DNA from: Triangularia verruculosa | Taxonomy: Eukaryota; Ascomycota; Sordariomycetes; Sordariales; Podosporaceae | Direction: 5' to 3' | Length of the DNA stretch: 64,000 nt | NCBI GenBank assembly: GCA_033296885.1 | Contig: MU863949.1 | Span: 62,001-126,000, forward strand | Shown here: positions 54,083 through 64,000 of the stretch, piece by piece | Numbering within the stretch: the stretch's first letter is position 1 | How the letters are laid out: every line of letters starts with the position of its first letter | Notes under the pieces: model-generated | Seen by the model: the letters and a program-made list of their open reading frames with translations, nothing else | Told to the model about the DNA's origin: nothing | Database searches by the model: none | Made by a program: the position numbers and the translations under genes

Positions 54083-55690
54083 TTAATCTCGGCAACACTT
54101 GAGAAATCTCTGGAGAAACATGTGTATTTCCCCCGGTTGCCAGTTTTTGTCTTGCGCCTTCGACCTCGGCAAGAACCACCATACGATCACCATCAGCGCG
54201 CACAAGGCCAGCACGATAGGATGCATCACCCACCTCCCGACGATCCCATTCAGATTCCCAATGATAAATGGCATGACTGCGCCGCCTGACATTCCGAATG
54301 CAGAGATGACACCCATGGCTCCAGCTTTTCCATGCTCCTTCTCTTCGTCATCCCCGTTGGCAGTTTCGCTCTCTTTCTCCTCCATCAGTTCCATGACCAC
54401 CCTCATCGCACAGGGATATCCCGGGCCGATGAACATGCCGAAAAAAGCCACAGCGAGTCCCCTCCCATATAGGTTTGGCACCAGCCATATCATCAACTGG
54501 AATGCCACACACAGCACCACCAGCATGTACACATACCCCCTGTTGCCCCCTGGAAACCTTTCTCCCATCGGTGTAAGCACCACCCTTCCCAACGTAACGC
54601 CCGCCCAGAACCCAGTCATCACATATCCGTACGTATCCTGCGTCTCCTTCGACGCAGGGTGTCGGTCGTATAAAAACTCGGTGGTCCAGCCCGAGTTGGA
54701 CACCTCGGCGCCCTGGTAAAAGAAGATGAACAAGCACGTCAAAATGACAAGCTTGGAGTCGAGGTGCAAGTGGGACTTGATCCACAGCCCGGGTGTCTTC
54801 TTTTCCTTTTCCACTGTCGTCGTCGTCGTCACCAACACGGGCCCAGTCGCCTGTGAGCCACCGCCCTCTTCGTCCCCAGCCCCAGGGGGAGGAGGCGAAG
54901 GGGGGTACTCCCTGAAAGCCGCAAACAACAGTATCGCGTTCACGAGACTGAGGCAAAGCGTCACGCTGTAAAAGAAGCCGTAGCTGATCCCCGTTTGCAC
55001 GACCATGCCCGTTGCAATCAGCGGCCCGATGGTCGCACCCAGCCCATAGCACGCGTGCATCACCCCGAGGTAAAATGTTGGCCGTTCCTTTAGCGAACCA
55101 CAATATACGTTCCCGATGGCCAGGTTGAAGCTGTTTCCGAACCCCAGTGGCAAGAAAGAGACGAGGATTGCTGGTAGGGGCGCCAGACAGACGAATGGGA
55201 GGTAGGACAGGAAGACGATGATGTTGGCAGACAGGAGGGTGATGTTGTCGTGGTTGAGGAAGGGTTTGATGGATCGAAGGGGGGAGATGGCTGCGGCGCC
55301 GAGGATGAAGCCGACGGCTTGGGCGACGAAGAGGAGGGAGATGAGCTTGTCGTCGGTGAGGTTGTAGAAGGCCTTCATGGGCTCGATGAGGGGTCCGACG
55401 GAGGAGTCGGTTAGGCCTGAGGTAAATATGGCGAGGGACAGGGCGGCTATGCGGTACTTATTGACGGATGGGGGCAATGGCGCGAGGGTTCCGTCGAGGG
55501 GGGACGAGGTGATGATAGCTGGTTGCTTCTCGGTGTCGTCTCCATTGGAGGAGTTGCTGGGGTTGGTCTGGGAGGCTTGGGAAGAGTGGGAGATCGTCAT
55601 TGCGGACGAGTCAACCGCAGGTGTAGCCGGGGGAGCCGGTTGCTGCCCGGCATCGTTCATGGCTGGAGGGGTTGTGTTGGTATCGGCCAT
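54083..55690 (-). CDS. Major facilitator superfamily transporter
   Basis: Intronless, 535 residues from the ATG at 55690; the frame continues upstream without an ATG. Residues 1-75 are a Pro/Ser/Thr-rich cytosolic tail. Twelve hydrophobic segments follow, split six and six by a Pro/Gly/Thr-rich loop near 290-320. Motifs: IAALSLAIFTSGLTDSSVGPLIEPMKAFYNL, LLFVAQAVGFILGAAAISPL, LPLGFGNSFNLAIGNVYCGSL, GVMHACYGLGATIGPLIATGM, GYVMTGFWAGVTLGRVVLTPMGERFPGGNRG and GMFIGPGYPCAMRVVME. The GFxxGRVVLTPxGERxG pattern is the repeated MFS motif A. It resembles the fungal BSC6-like transporters annotated as sugar/anion porters. Substrate unknown. The C-terminus converges on the HAD phosphatase with 126 bp between stops. 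Confidence 0.92.
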   Translation of the reverse strand: MADTNTTPPAMNDAGQQPAPPATPAVDSSAMTISHSSQASQTNPSNSSNGDDTEKQPAIITSSPLDGTLAPLPPSVNKYRIAALSLAIFTSGLTDSSVGPLIEPMKAFYNLTDDKLISLLFVAQAVGFILGAAAISPLRSIKPFLNHDNITLLSANIIVFLSYLPFVCLAPLPAILVSFLPLGFGNSFNLAIGNVYCGSLKERPTFYLGVMHACYGLGATIGPLIATGMVVQTGISYGFFYSVTLCLSLVNAILLFAAFREYPPSPPPPGAGDEEGGGSQATGPVLVTTTTTVEKEKKTPGLWIKSHLHLDSKLVILTCLFIFFYQGAEVSNSGWTTEFLYDRHPASKETQDTYGYVMTGFWAGVTLGRVVLTPMGERFPGGNRGYVYMLVVLCVAFQLMIWLVPNLYGRGLAVAFFGMFIGPGYPCAMRVVMELMEEKESETANGDDEEKEHGKAGAMGVISAFGMSGGAVMPFIIGNLNGIVGRWVMHPIVLALCALMVIVWWFLPRSKAQDKNWQPGEIHMFLQRFLKCCRD

Positions 55691-56886
55691 GATGTCGATG
55701 TTGCTACCTCTGCGCAGAGGTGATGGTGTTGAGGGCAAACATGCGGCCAAGAGTTTCTCGGGGTAGCGAGATATCACGGATACGGACTGGCTAACACATT
55801 AAGTTTGATGAGGCTGACGTCTAGTCTGGTCTCCAACTCAACGGCCCGCTTGGTGGTGTGGTCGAGGTTGCACCGATGGGTTCCATCCAGAAGGGAAAAG
55901 CTTCAATTTCTATGGTAGGTAACGTTGTGGGAATGCTACCGGCTTTTTGTATCGAGGTACGATGGCCTGCTCCCCCTGGACACCCGATGCCATCCAATTT
56001 GATGCCATCTGCCGTGGCCCACTTACACGGTGGCCCATGGCTTTCTAAACGACGCAGCACGTCGGGCGGGTATCATGACAGGCGCAGAATCGCACCGAAA
56101 AGGAAACTCCGCGTACCAGGGAAAAAGCTGTGAAGCCTGCAGTTGACCCCCACCCACCCACTTGTGTCAAAGCTTGACGAACGACAGCGAAGGTAGGTTC
56201 AACGCCAATCGACGACAGGGAACACCGGCAGTGGAGCCCCATCCCGGTATTGGGATACGGGCCGAATGAAGCGGGCGCCTCTCCGCCCACTGGTGGAGAG
56301 CTGAAGGGAAAGGCCGAGATGTCCCAAACACCTCGTCACGATGGTTACGGTTTCATCACCAAAAGCAACGGGGCTTCCTGTTCGGTGGAAGCTTGCGAAT
56401 GTCCTAGCATGTTGGCTATCTTTTGGCTTGATGTCAGGGTTGGGGTTGGTTGTGCTTGAAGTGGGGTGGCCCCCATTTAACCCCCATCTAACCCCCTTGG
56501 TCAAAGCTTCAAACATCGCCACCTCTTGCAACAAAACACAAAAACGCCAAAAGGGAAGCTCCTTCAGCCCTATCAAACCCCCCTAAAAATTTCCCATGTA
56601 CCTGTATGGTCCAGATCATCTTCCGCCGTCGCGATCCTCGGTTTGTGGACCAGTCCCAAGACCTCCGGACTCGTTAGCTTCGGTCTAAACTGTGTCAATG
56701 ATCTTGGCTTGGGTTTGCAGGGTAATTGCTCGTTCAAACTCCAGAAAGAATCCGCAACTCCAACATCCATTATCCTGCCGGTTTTTGTCCATCCAAGTAC
56801 CACAGCCAAACTCCAACCCGATCCAGTGTAGGTAAATATTCTTCCGTCAGGATTTTGTTCCCAAATCGCCAACGTTCCAACCCGCC
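55691..56886. other. Intergenic upstream of the MFS gene
   Basis: 1.2 kb between the MFS start and the end of the 57486-56887 gene. No supported gene. A tcggtctaaactgtgtc-type C/T-rich stretch near 56680 has no clear role. Confidence 0.5.
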
Positions 56887-57486
56887 TCAAAGCTCAACGA
56901 CTCTCACCGCCCGCTCAAAAACCCCAAACCCCTCCAGCACCCCCTCGACCGCCATTTCCAACCCTTCCGCCTCCTCCTCTGTCCCGTCTTTGGAGACAAC
57001 AATAGTGATATCACCCGACTCCTTTGGGATGATCGCCGGTCGTAACCCGTAATAGGAAAGTCCGCTCTTCAGCACGGTGGTTCGGATAGCCTCTGGAAGT
57101 CGGCTGTGCACCCAGAGCCAGACGAAGCGGTGGGCGACCTGGAGGTCGGCGTCGGACTTGAAGGCGGAAAAGGCGCGGAGTTCTCTGTTGTAGGGGAAGC
57201 GCTGGTAGTCGTAGGCGCAGGGCTCTAGGAACTGCGGCGGTGAGGGGCGGTGATAGGACATGATGACGTGGGATTTGTTGATGACGTAGATGTTTTTACT
57301 TGGAGTGATGGTGTCCTTGAAGCTGGTTAGGTATCTTCCGTTACGCTGGCCGTCGAGGTTGGTGAAGTGGCCCAGTTGAGTCCAGGAGCGACTTTCACTG
57401 AAGATGAAGTCAAGAGCCAGATTTGAGTATTGCTCAGTCATGATGAAGCTCTTGGTTGTCATCATTTTGTTTGTGCTAAAGCGCAT
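56887..57486 (-). CDS. Conserved-looking hypothetical protein, 199 residues
   Basis: Single exon, ATG at 57486; a second start cluster (MM) lies seven residues on. The composition and internal pattern look coding: FIFSESRSWTQLGHFTNLDGQRNGRYLTSFKDTITPSKNIYVI, then FLEPCAYDYQRFPYNRELRAFSAFKSDADLQVAHRFVWLWVHSRLPEAIRTTVLKSGLSYYGLRPAIIPKESGDITIVVSKDG and a Glu/Val-rich end. No signal peptide or membrane helix. No family recognised. It lies between the MFS transporter and the L-amino-acid-oxidase-like gene, all three on the minus strand. Confidence 0.6.
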   Translation of the reverse strand: MRFSTNKMMTTKSFIMTEQYSNLALDFIFSESRSWTQLGHFTNLDGQRNGRYLTSFKDTITPSKNIYVINKSHVIMSYHRPSPPQFLEPCAYDYQRFPYNRELRAFSAFKSDADLQVAHRFVWLWVHSRLPEAIRTTVLKSGLSYYGLRPAIIPKESGDITIVVSKDGTEEEAEGLEMAVEGVLEGFGVFERAVRVVEL

Positions 57487-57803
57487 TTACTGACGACGTT
57501 TGGTGCCGTGTTCTCGTTTGTTTGCGGTGCATGTATCCGTTTGACAGCTGTCGACAGCAAATCTCAGGCAGAACAACCCAGCGCTTCAAACAGTTCTGAG
57601 TCACGGGTGGACGTAACGTGTCTTGTTGTGGAAAGACTGTATGAGAAATTCGGACGATAGCCTCTTTGACAGCATACCCGTGTACTGGACGCTGTCTGAT
57701 ATCCAACCAAGCTACAAGACCGGAACCCTGCCTGCGTCGTCAGATCTACACACACGTGTTGCTTGAACCTCCATTTCACTCGGCCACCGGCTCTTCAGTT
57801 GCC
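57487..57803. other. Intergenic region
   Basis: 317 bp between the oxidase stop (57804) and the start of the 57486 gene; presumably a terminator plus a short promoter. Nothing recognised. Confidence 0.5.
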
Positions 57804-59747
57804 TCATTTCTCTTCCGCGCCCTCCTTGACAGTAACCACCAGATCCGTCGCACTAGCATAAACCTGCTGCACACATCTCAACCCAGCCTCCATGGCCCCC
57901 TGAATCCACCCATGCGTGTAACTGGCCTGTTCGCCGGCAAAGAACATCCTCGGCTTGCCCATGTTCGAGTTCTCTGGATATTTCCAGTCACTCGCACACA
58001 TTGCCTCCAAGTACTGCTTCTTCTGCCCCGGACCAAAGTAGCAGAAGGCGCTACCACCAGCAAGCTCATCCGATGGGAACACCTGTGATGTACCCGCTTC
58101 GAGAAGCTCCAGCGAGTTGGCGCCAGGGAAGATGGTATGAAGGTTCTCTGCTGCGATGCGGACTTGCCTCTCTGGGGACATGGCGCCAAGGATGGTAGCG
58201 TCTTGCTCGAAGGTGTAAGCCGCCATGACCGCGCCGCGGTGGGAGTGCAAGAACTGATGGTTATCTTTTGTCTTGGGGAACATGGTGTACCGAATGGGAA
58301 GATCCGATACCACTCCGCCGTCAAGGCCGACGCCGCTCTTCCAGAAGATGTCTTCCCACCAACGCTTCTTGTACTGGAGAAGAACCTTGGTGACTTCGAC
58401 GTAGCGGACGTCACGGATAGCCTGCTCCTGAGCCGTGGCGAATGGACGGTTCTTGCTGATAGCGCGGAGAGCAGTGTTGGGAATGGCGAGGATGACATAA
58501 TCTGATTTGACACTGAGCTTCTTGTTCCCGGTAGTTTCGTATGTCACCTCGATTTGTGGAGGCTTGCCGATTCCGGGGTTGGAGGAGGGGGCAAGATCCG
58601 TGATGTGGGTGACACGAGCGCCGAAGATGATGTTGTCGATGAGAGAGTGCTTGCCGCGGTCAGGAGAGATGAAGGCTTTAGGGACGACATCCATGCCATC
58701 TTGAAGTTGCTTCATCTTGGCGGCAGCTCCTTGGGTATTGCTTGACAGGAAGGCGTCTTTGAAGGACTCAATGAAGCCGTTCTCAAACACGACATGAGCG
58801 TTACCGAGATCATAGAGTTTGATGGCATCGGGGCTCCAGTCGGCCACTTCTTGCAAGTAAGACCGCAAGGTGTACTTGTCATACTTGTTGGTGATGGCTG
58901 TGTAAGCGGCCCTGATCTTGTCGGGTTCGTTACCTCCCTCGTTGTTGTAGGCGTTGCAAAAGTCCTCGACCACGTCCTTGACTGCGAACTCGAAAAGTTC
59001 ATCCACTGTTTTGCCCTTTTCGCACTCCTTCAGAGAGGGAAAAAGCCTGAGAAGCTGGGGCTCTTTTGTTGTCAGTTTCTTGTTGAAGTCACTGTATTTC
59101 AATGTGGTTCCACCTCTGTACTCGGACAAGTAGATGAACTTGTTCTCCATCTCAAAGTCAAACAGTTCACCGAGCTTGAAGTCTTTGATGTATTGATGCA
59201 AAAGGAAATGGTCCTTAGGGATACGCATGGCGCCCCCCTCTGCATGTAGACCAGGCGCGAAAACCGGATCGCGAAACGTGATGACACGGCCTCCAACACG
59301 CGACGATGCCTCGAGAATGGTGACATCGAATCCGGCCTTCTTCAGCTCGTAGCCAGCACAGAGACCTGAGACACCAGCCCCAATGATAGTGACCTGGTCT
59401 CAACGTTAGTGTTCTGTTTGATGCAACTATCGGAAACGGAGTAGCAAGAGACGTACGGATGTGCCAGCTGGGACTGAATTGCCGGGTCCATTCTCAATGA
59501 GGTTCAGCAGCGGGCCCATCAATTCCTTGCTCTCATCAGGAAGAGGGTCATCGGGATTGAGCCCCTTCTTGATGACTTCAACCGCATCGAGGTGGCTGAT
59601 ACGGTCGGAGTAACGACCTTTTTCTTCCCTCTCACGGGTGTAGTGCAAGAGGAAGTTCAGCAAGGGAGTGGAAGACGGGGACCTGACATCATTTATGATG
59701 TGTTCCGGAACTCCAGTGGCATATTGGTCAGACATCGCAACGGGCAT
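57804..59747 (-). CDS. Flavin amine oxidase, L-amino-acid-oxidase type
   Basis: Exons 59747-59457 and 59393-57804, 626 residues. Intron of 63 bp (GTACGT...GACCAG), phase 0, placed just before the FAD motif. Residues 1-97 are a helical lead (LLNFLLHYTREREEKGRYSDRI). The Rossmann motif VTIIGAGVSGLCAGYELKKAGFDVTILEASSRVGGRV starts at 98. It continues with EGGAMRIPKDHFLLHQYIKDF, PDRGKHSLIDNIIFGARVTHI, KSDYVILAIPNTALRAI, GGVVSDLPIRYTMFP and the C-terminal FAD block GKPRMFFAGEQASYTHGWIQGAMEAGLRCVQQV. All flavin-binding elements are intact. No N-terminal signal peptide and no PTS1, so the location is uncertain. It would oxidise L-amino acids to keto acids, NH3 and H2O2; another amine substrate is possible. 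Confidence 0.9.
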
Positions 59748-61079
59748 ACGACAGATGAACGATCGAAGTGATTGTGACTGAAACAGCTCTCAACTGAGTA
59801 AACAAGCTGTCGAACTTTCATCTAAGCCGAGGATAAGTCATGAGGGTTCTGGCAGCACGCCTCATATACTCCAGGACAGTCCTTCGTTGCGGAATCACCA
59901 GGATCCGAGTACTCAGCTTTCAAGCTTCCAAAAACCCCAGCTCCCACCTGTCAAGCCATGTCTGAAAGTAGCCTGCTGTACAGGTCGGAATCTGCGACAG
60001 CAAATGCAGGTGACTCGGCCATCGAGTTTTGTCGACGAACCAAGACGCCTCGAGGTTGTAAACTATGTTGTATCGGGCTTTCAGCTTGGCGTTCTTTTCT
60101 CGAAGCAGTCGGAGGTGGGCGTAGCGTTCTGCAGAGACGGAGCTGAATGGCTGCAGAAAATGCGTCTAGACCGTCTGGGTGCCGCTGAACCTGCGGCTGC
60201 CCATGCAATATCACCGGCAAGCGCCGTAAATGTGCGGAGTAGATGGCCCGGCCGTGAGCAACAAGGGATCTAGGCCACAAGCATCGCAGAAAGAGAGTTA
60301 TCTGCAGCTAGGAAGCGTCCATTGCTGCTACAGATGCCAAATAAGCAAAGGATGACGAATGAACGAAGCGGGAACATGATGAACCTCACATCTCGGACTG
60401 CACCTTCTCTTAGATCAGCGAAACAGTGCAAAGATCAGCTGGAAATACTTGTCGTTCTGGCAGGAGGTTTCGAACAAGATGCAACCAGAAGAGCTGCCAC
60501 CCTGTGCGAATAACCCATCGCTGTTTTTTCCTCTAACTACCATACCTACACCACTCGCTTTTACCAAAAGTCATGGCTGCCTTCTTCCAATCCCCGTTTT
60601 AGTCTGTGCCGATTCCCATCAGTCCCAGACATTGTAGGCGCGTTCGCGAGGGTATATCAAGGGCACTTTCGGCCTCATTCGATGTTTTTGCCCAGATGGC
60701 AGGGATGAAGTCGATCAGTGTTGCGTCAGATTCCGTGCAGGCCATGGAGATGAAGTCGGCTGCGTCAGTAAGATACGTATTGCAGAATGTCCGCCATGAC
60801 AGGTATCGTAGCTGTGCCGAGAGATTGGCCCGGCTGACTCTTGAAATATTATGATGTAGGTAATTCCCACTTCTAGCTATGTGTGTCTCTACCGGGTACA
60901 TCACCATGGCCAGATTGTGCCGCCATTTCGCAGAAGTTACGATTGGTTGCGAGCTCAGTAGCCTCAGTGAATGGTGGTAGCTCTTGCGGCGTAGTGTCGG
61001 ATGGTTGTTCATGAACAATCTTGTTTGAGTGCCCAAAGGACTCAGACAGGTCAACAGCGAGTCCGTTTCTTCATTCTCT
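59748..61079. other. Intergenic region with one doubtful ORF
   Basis: 1.3 kb between the L-amino-acid-oxidase-like start and the 3' end of the kelch pseudogene. The only coding-like stretch is the minus-strand frame at 61012-60599, listed separately. Confidence 0.45.
60599..61012 (-). CDS. Doubtful orphan ORF, 137 residues
   Basis: The first ATG of the frame is at 61012. The C-terminal 80 residues (WRTFCNTYLTDAADFISMACTESDATLIDFIPAIW and on) look protein-like, with an amphipathic pattern, while the N-terminal 50 are basic and irregular, so the true gene may have an acceptor near 60845 and a different first exon. No domain recognised. It could be a remnant of a longer gene. Confidence 0.28.
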   Translation of the reverse strand: MNNHPTLRRKSYHHSLRLLSSQPIVTSAKWRHNLAMVMYPVETHIARSGNYLHHNISRVSRANLSAQLRYLSWRTFCNTYLTDAADFISMACTESDATLIDFIPAIWAKTSNEAESALDIPSRTRLQCLGLMGIGTD

Positions 61080-62751
61080 TTAGTAACGTCGATACAAAAT
61101 GAAACCTACTGCTGACAAGACTATCGCACCGATTACACCGCCCAAAATTCCGCCCAACATGGGACCAAGAGAGGGCGTGGGTATAGAGCTAGAGCTGGGC
61201 GGGCTGTTGGGAGATGTGCCCTCTCTGCTGTCTTGCGAGGGTGGCAATGTGCTGTTTAGGCCGAGAAACAGTCTCCTCAACACATTGCTCGACCATGTCA
61301 CTGACTCCGGGCCTCCCTATGCATACCCATTCTTTAACTGGGTTCGGTGATTCGTATCTCGCAACTCCCGCATCATATCCATTCTTCCAGGTCAAGGCTG
61401 TCAGATCAAACACACCAAGCCCGTTTGTCCAAGGGTCCGGATCAAGCAGCGAGTCGGGAAAGCCAAGAGACCCATCGTTACCAGCAAATGTGATCATCTG
61501 CCTTTTACCAGCCACCACGCAGGCGGGCTTATCACGGGTCGCGCCATCCGAGAACTCTGGCGTTGCTCTGAAGAAGACAAATCCGGGCAGGGAAAGAATG
61601 TAAACTTCGCCGACAGCTTTTGTGGTAGAGAACGGACGGCCGCCGTAAAGAAATCTAATATGACAGTGTATCTATGTAAGTAAAAGAAGCTGGAAGAAAG
61701 CAATAACGGGATAGCTTACATTTCATATGTACCGTTATCTCCGCTAACACCGACGACGCGGAAAAGATCCCTAGCAGATGGTCTTGCTCCTGTCGTCTCC
61801 TGCCAATACCATTTCTCTTGACCTGGATCATACACTGTAAGGTTTGTGAAGTCCGCCCATGTCTGGTCGTCCCAAGTTCCCAACAAAGGCGCATACTTTC
61901 CTCCCATGAAGATCACTAATCCCTCTGCCTCAGCACCGAATGGAACATGGTGAGCAGCACCACCAACAAGAGTTCCAAAGGGCCCGATGCCAGCCGAGGA
62001 TGAGTTGCTCAGTTCACCGGTCACCATGTTGAACTCCGTAATGCCCGGAACTGTGATCCACGTTTTGTCCCCCGAATTAGAATCCGGGAGTGGGGTTATG
62101 ACTCCCGTATCAGTGCACCATGATGCTGATCCGCTCAACCAATATCCTACGTCTTTGCTCTAGGTCCATGCTCCATGTGTTGTGCGGATATTCCGACTCA
62201 AAGCCACAGACGACACTCTCTTTTCTTTGGCCCAGAAGCCACCCCCTGAGCCGTCAGTCGTGAACTTCCACATATCAGAGGGCAGAGGTTGGGCATGGTA
62301 TGGTGTTACACCACCCCGGATGTAGAATCCTGAACCTGATGGGTCGCGCCAGGCTGCTTGATTGTTGAGAATCGGTACAGACGAAGGTTTCGGGATCTTG
62401 TTGAAGTCAACTGTCTGGTTGTCCCAAGAAACCCCGAGCGGTATGGACAGGGTGTGGCTGATGGCGTGGGATGGATTGGTACGGTTCGGCATTGTCCCGT
62501 CCTCCATGTGCGAAATCTCACCGCCATCGATGTAGAGGTAATCGCCGACGACAATGGCTGTGAATATGATGAGAAGACCTAGTTTAGGTAGTGATGACTA
62601 TTTCAAGTCCAAATAACTTTCACTTACCTACCGACATCACGCGCCTCAAAAAGTCGCTAGATGCCGGGACATCCTCCGCCCACGCTGGGTGCAACAGCCA
62701 TGGCCAGATCAAGACCACAAAATTTAGAGTCGGGAATGTTGTGATGTGCGT
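61080..62751 (-). pseudogene. Decayed secreted kelch-repeat membrane-anchored protein gene
   Basis: Spliced layout: 62751-62628, 62557-61720 and 61654-61080, with introns of 70 and 65 bp that keep frame. The N-terminus reads as a signal peptide (LNFVVLIWPWLLHPAWA) but has no ATG: the likely start position is ACG at 62751, unless a tiny upstream exon exists (a TAATTGAC branch and TTTGAG acceptor lie just before). Kelch-like blades: GDYLYIDGGEIS, GSGFYIRGGVTPY, DVGYWLSGSASW, EGLVIFMGGKYAP, LYGGRP, ITFAGNDGS. The end is a Pro/Ser linker, a GPMLGGILGGVIGAIVLSAVGFILY TM helix and a basic RRY. Breaks: in-frame TAG at 62162-62160 inside HGAWT(stop)SKDVGYWL; an extra base near 61328-61326 shifting the frame before the WSSNVLRRLF helix; and a second TAG at 61319-61317. 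A predictor could hide the first stop by calling a 53-bp intron that removes conserved residues. Confidence 0.7.
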
Positions 62752-63177
62752 CCTCAAAGGATGTGTCAATTACCAGGGGGGAGAGTGAAGCTTAGGTAGG
62801 TACCTAGTTGGCTACCTGCTTTAGGTTGGTAGGAGGAAAGAAAGAAATCAGCAAAGATCAGATAAAAAGATCCGAGCTCGCCACAGCATGGACACGAAAA
62901 CCGTTGACCGTGACTGGGTACCAGAATAACGGGTCCAGGCCTTTGTCGAGTGGTACTTGAATCAATGCTGTGGAACAGAAGGGGAAGAAATACTGATGCA
63001 GTGTTTTGTGTGGCGGACCTGGCCAGGGATACTAATGTTGCCTCGAGAGACCACAGGTTTGAGTAACATGAAGAATGAATATTTCATTGGGGCCGCTCCA
63101 TACAAAGTTCAGCCTTCAGGGAGGACATTTGCGCAGGACTTGAGAAAGGGGCCCATCAAAGGGAAGTGGATGAAAAT
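62752..63177. other. Intergenic with TAGGTAGGTACCTA word
   Basis: 426 bp between the kelch pseudogene and the end of the right-edge membrane gene. It holds cttaggtaggtacctagttg at about 62791-62810. No gene seen. Confidence 0.5.
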
Positions 63178-64000
63178 CTATTTCCCACCACTAGGCCCTA
63201 ACATCGTCAACCTTCTCACCGCATCGTCACCACCTTTCCTCTCAAGTCTCGTAACATCTCCCTCGAACCCAAAGCCATACCTCAGACCCTTCTGATTCGT
63301 TGACTCTACCAGCCCATAACCCATCCTCATGCCCTTCACCCCCTCACTAGCCCCTCCACCATCACCATCGTCCCATTCAACTCTACTCAACCCCTCCCCT
63401 CGAGTAGCAGCCACAAAGCTACTAAACTTCACGCTCTTCATCGACCCGCCATTCTCCCTGACTGACAATAACCCCGCAACCACACCCAACAATGCCAGTC
63501 CAATGGAAATACTATACACGATCCACAAGTCCCTCACATGGTACGTATACACATTCCCAACTCTCGATTTCTGACAGGGATACTTCAACCCATCAGCACC
63601 CTGTCTCTGAACGTCAGAGTCCATGCCGCTCTGTTCGTCTGGTTTGGCAGCCCAAACAACACTGGTAAACTGGGGGTTGGCTAGCATGCTGAGGATGATA
63701 TTCTCGGAGTAGAATTTCTGCACCACATCCATGAGGTTGTCGGCCGGGAAGTAATTGTTGGCGATATCAAGCACCTTGGTCTGGATTGCGTTGGTGTTTG
63801 CCATTGGGACGCCGTTTGCGTTTTTCTGGTTTACTGCCACTGTCCCGTTGAGGAAGGAGCGTGCGATGAGGGACAGGGAATGATAAGCTGCCGTGCGACG
63901 GTACAAGGCCTTATCCTGGGGGAACACATAATTGGACTCGGGATTAGCGGTTGTGTTGTCTGCCGTGCCATCTTGTGATTCGACATCTGGGAAGTAGGTT
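63178..64000 (-). CDS. C-terminal part of a formylmethionine-deformylase-like membrane protein
   Basis: The frame enters from beyond 64000 and ends at the stop 63180-63178; about 273 residues are visible, no introns. A lumen-like region with Asn-X-Thr sites (ADNTTANPES, FLNGTVAV) and helices (KVLDIANNYFPADNLMDVVQKFYSENIILSMLANPQF) precedes a single TM helix, LWIVYSISIGLALLGVVAGLLSV. The cytosolic tail begins RENGGSMKSVKFSSFVAATRGEGLSR, a pattern seen at the C-terminus of the same fungal membrane family as the left-edge gene. The tail is Gly/Arg-rich (GYGLVESTNQKGLRYGFGFEG). The N-terminal TM region is outside the window. Function unknown; no deformylase motif. Confidence 0.75.
   Translation of the reverse strand, partial: TYFPDVESQDGTADNTTANPESNYVFPQDKALYRRTAAYHSLSLIARSFLNGTVAVNQKNANGVPMANTNAIQTKVLDIANNYFPADNLMDVVQKFYSENIILSMLANPQFTSVVWAAKPDEQSGMDSDVQRQGADGLKYPCQKSRVGNVYTYHVRDLWIVYSISIGLALLGVVAGLLSVRENGGSMKSVKFSSFVAATRGEGLSRVEWDDGDGGGASEGVKGMRMGYGLVESTNQKGLRYGFGFEGDVTRLERKGGDDAVRRLTMLGPSGGK

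Noticed and set aside
54815..54835. GTC repeat inside the MFS gene
   Set aside because: It encodes the Thr run of the central cytosolic loop on the minus strand and needs no separate explanation.

Overview
The window is a euchromatic stretch of a filamentous ascomycete nuclear genome, most likely a Sordariomycete of the Sordariales type. The support is: short introns (about 50-105 bp) with GT-AG borders and CTAAC/CTGAC-like branch sites; about 25 well-supported protein genes in 64 kb; a divergent PDX2/PDX1 vitamin B6 pair; a fungal rhodopsin-like membrane protein; KRE2-family and ALG3 mannosyltransferases; fungal PKC1; and intergenic TAGGTAGGTA/ACCTACCTA sequence. The host assignment is an inference. 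I saw no rRNA, tRNA, CRISPR, origin or intact transposon.

Layout. 0-6.4 kb: a membrane-protein gene cut by the left edge, a motif-rich intergenic stretch, two tandem related F-box-like genes (the second shortened) and a 57-codon Ser/Gly-rich ORF. 6.8-10.6 kb: a FAR1-type DNA-binding protein, a small secreted-protein gene broken by a 20-bp tandem duplication, a Pro-rich ORF and an unknown membrane protein. 11.1-14.2 kb: PDX2 and PDX1, diverging from a shared 1.37-kb promoter. 15.5-27.6 kb: rhodopsin-like protein, RPC37/RPC5 (Pol III), PAT1 (mRNA decapping), a KRE2/MNT1-type mannosyltransferase and mitochondrial ribosomal protein S12. 28.3-39.7 kb: mitochondrial acyl-CoA dehydrogenase, PKC1, SHE9/MDM33 and an SDR reductase. 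40.7-48.1 kb is a more accessory-looking segment: a small orphan ORF, a CorA-like two-TM protein without the GMN signature, and a 1050-residue kinase/vWA-like fusion. 48.8-59.8 kb: peroxisomal D-amino-acid oxidase, ALG3, an eIF1A-like protein, a HAD phosphatase, an MFS transporter, an unknown protein and an L-amino-acid-oxidase-like flavoenzyme. 60-64 kb: a decayed secreted kelch-repeat gene and the C-terminal half of a membrane protein apparently of the same family as the one at the left edge.

How the genes relate. PDX1 and PDX2 form one enzyme complex. The two mannosyltransferases (KRE2-type and ALG3) act in secretory-pathway glycosylation, and PKC1 controls cell-wall integrity. The acyl-CoA dehydrogenase, D-amino-acid oxidase and L-amino-acid oxidase are catabolic flavoenzymes, and the first two share an identical 15-bp TATA element upstream. 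The remaining neighbours are mostly unrelated housekeeping genes. Exon coordinates were derived by hand from splice signals and frame continuity. Transcription start sites and UTRs were not determined.
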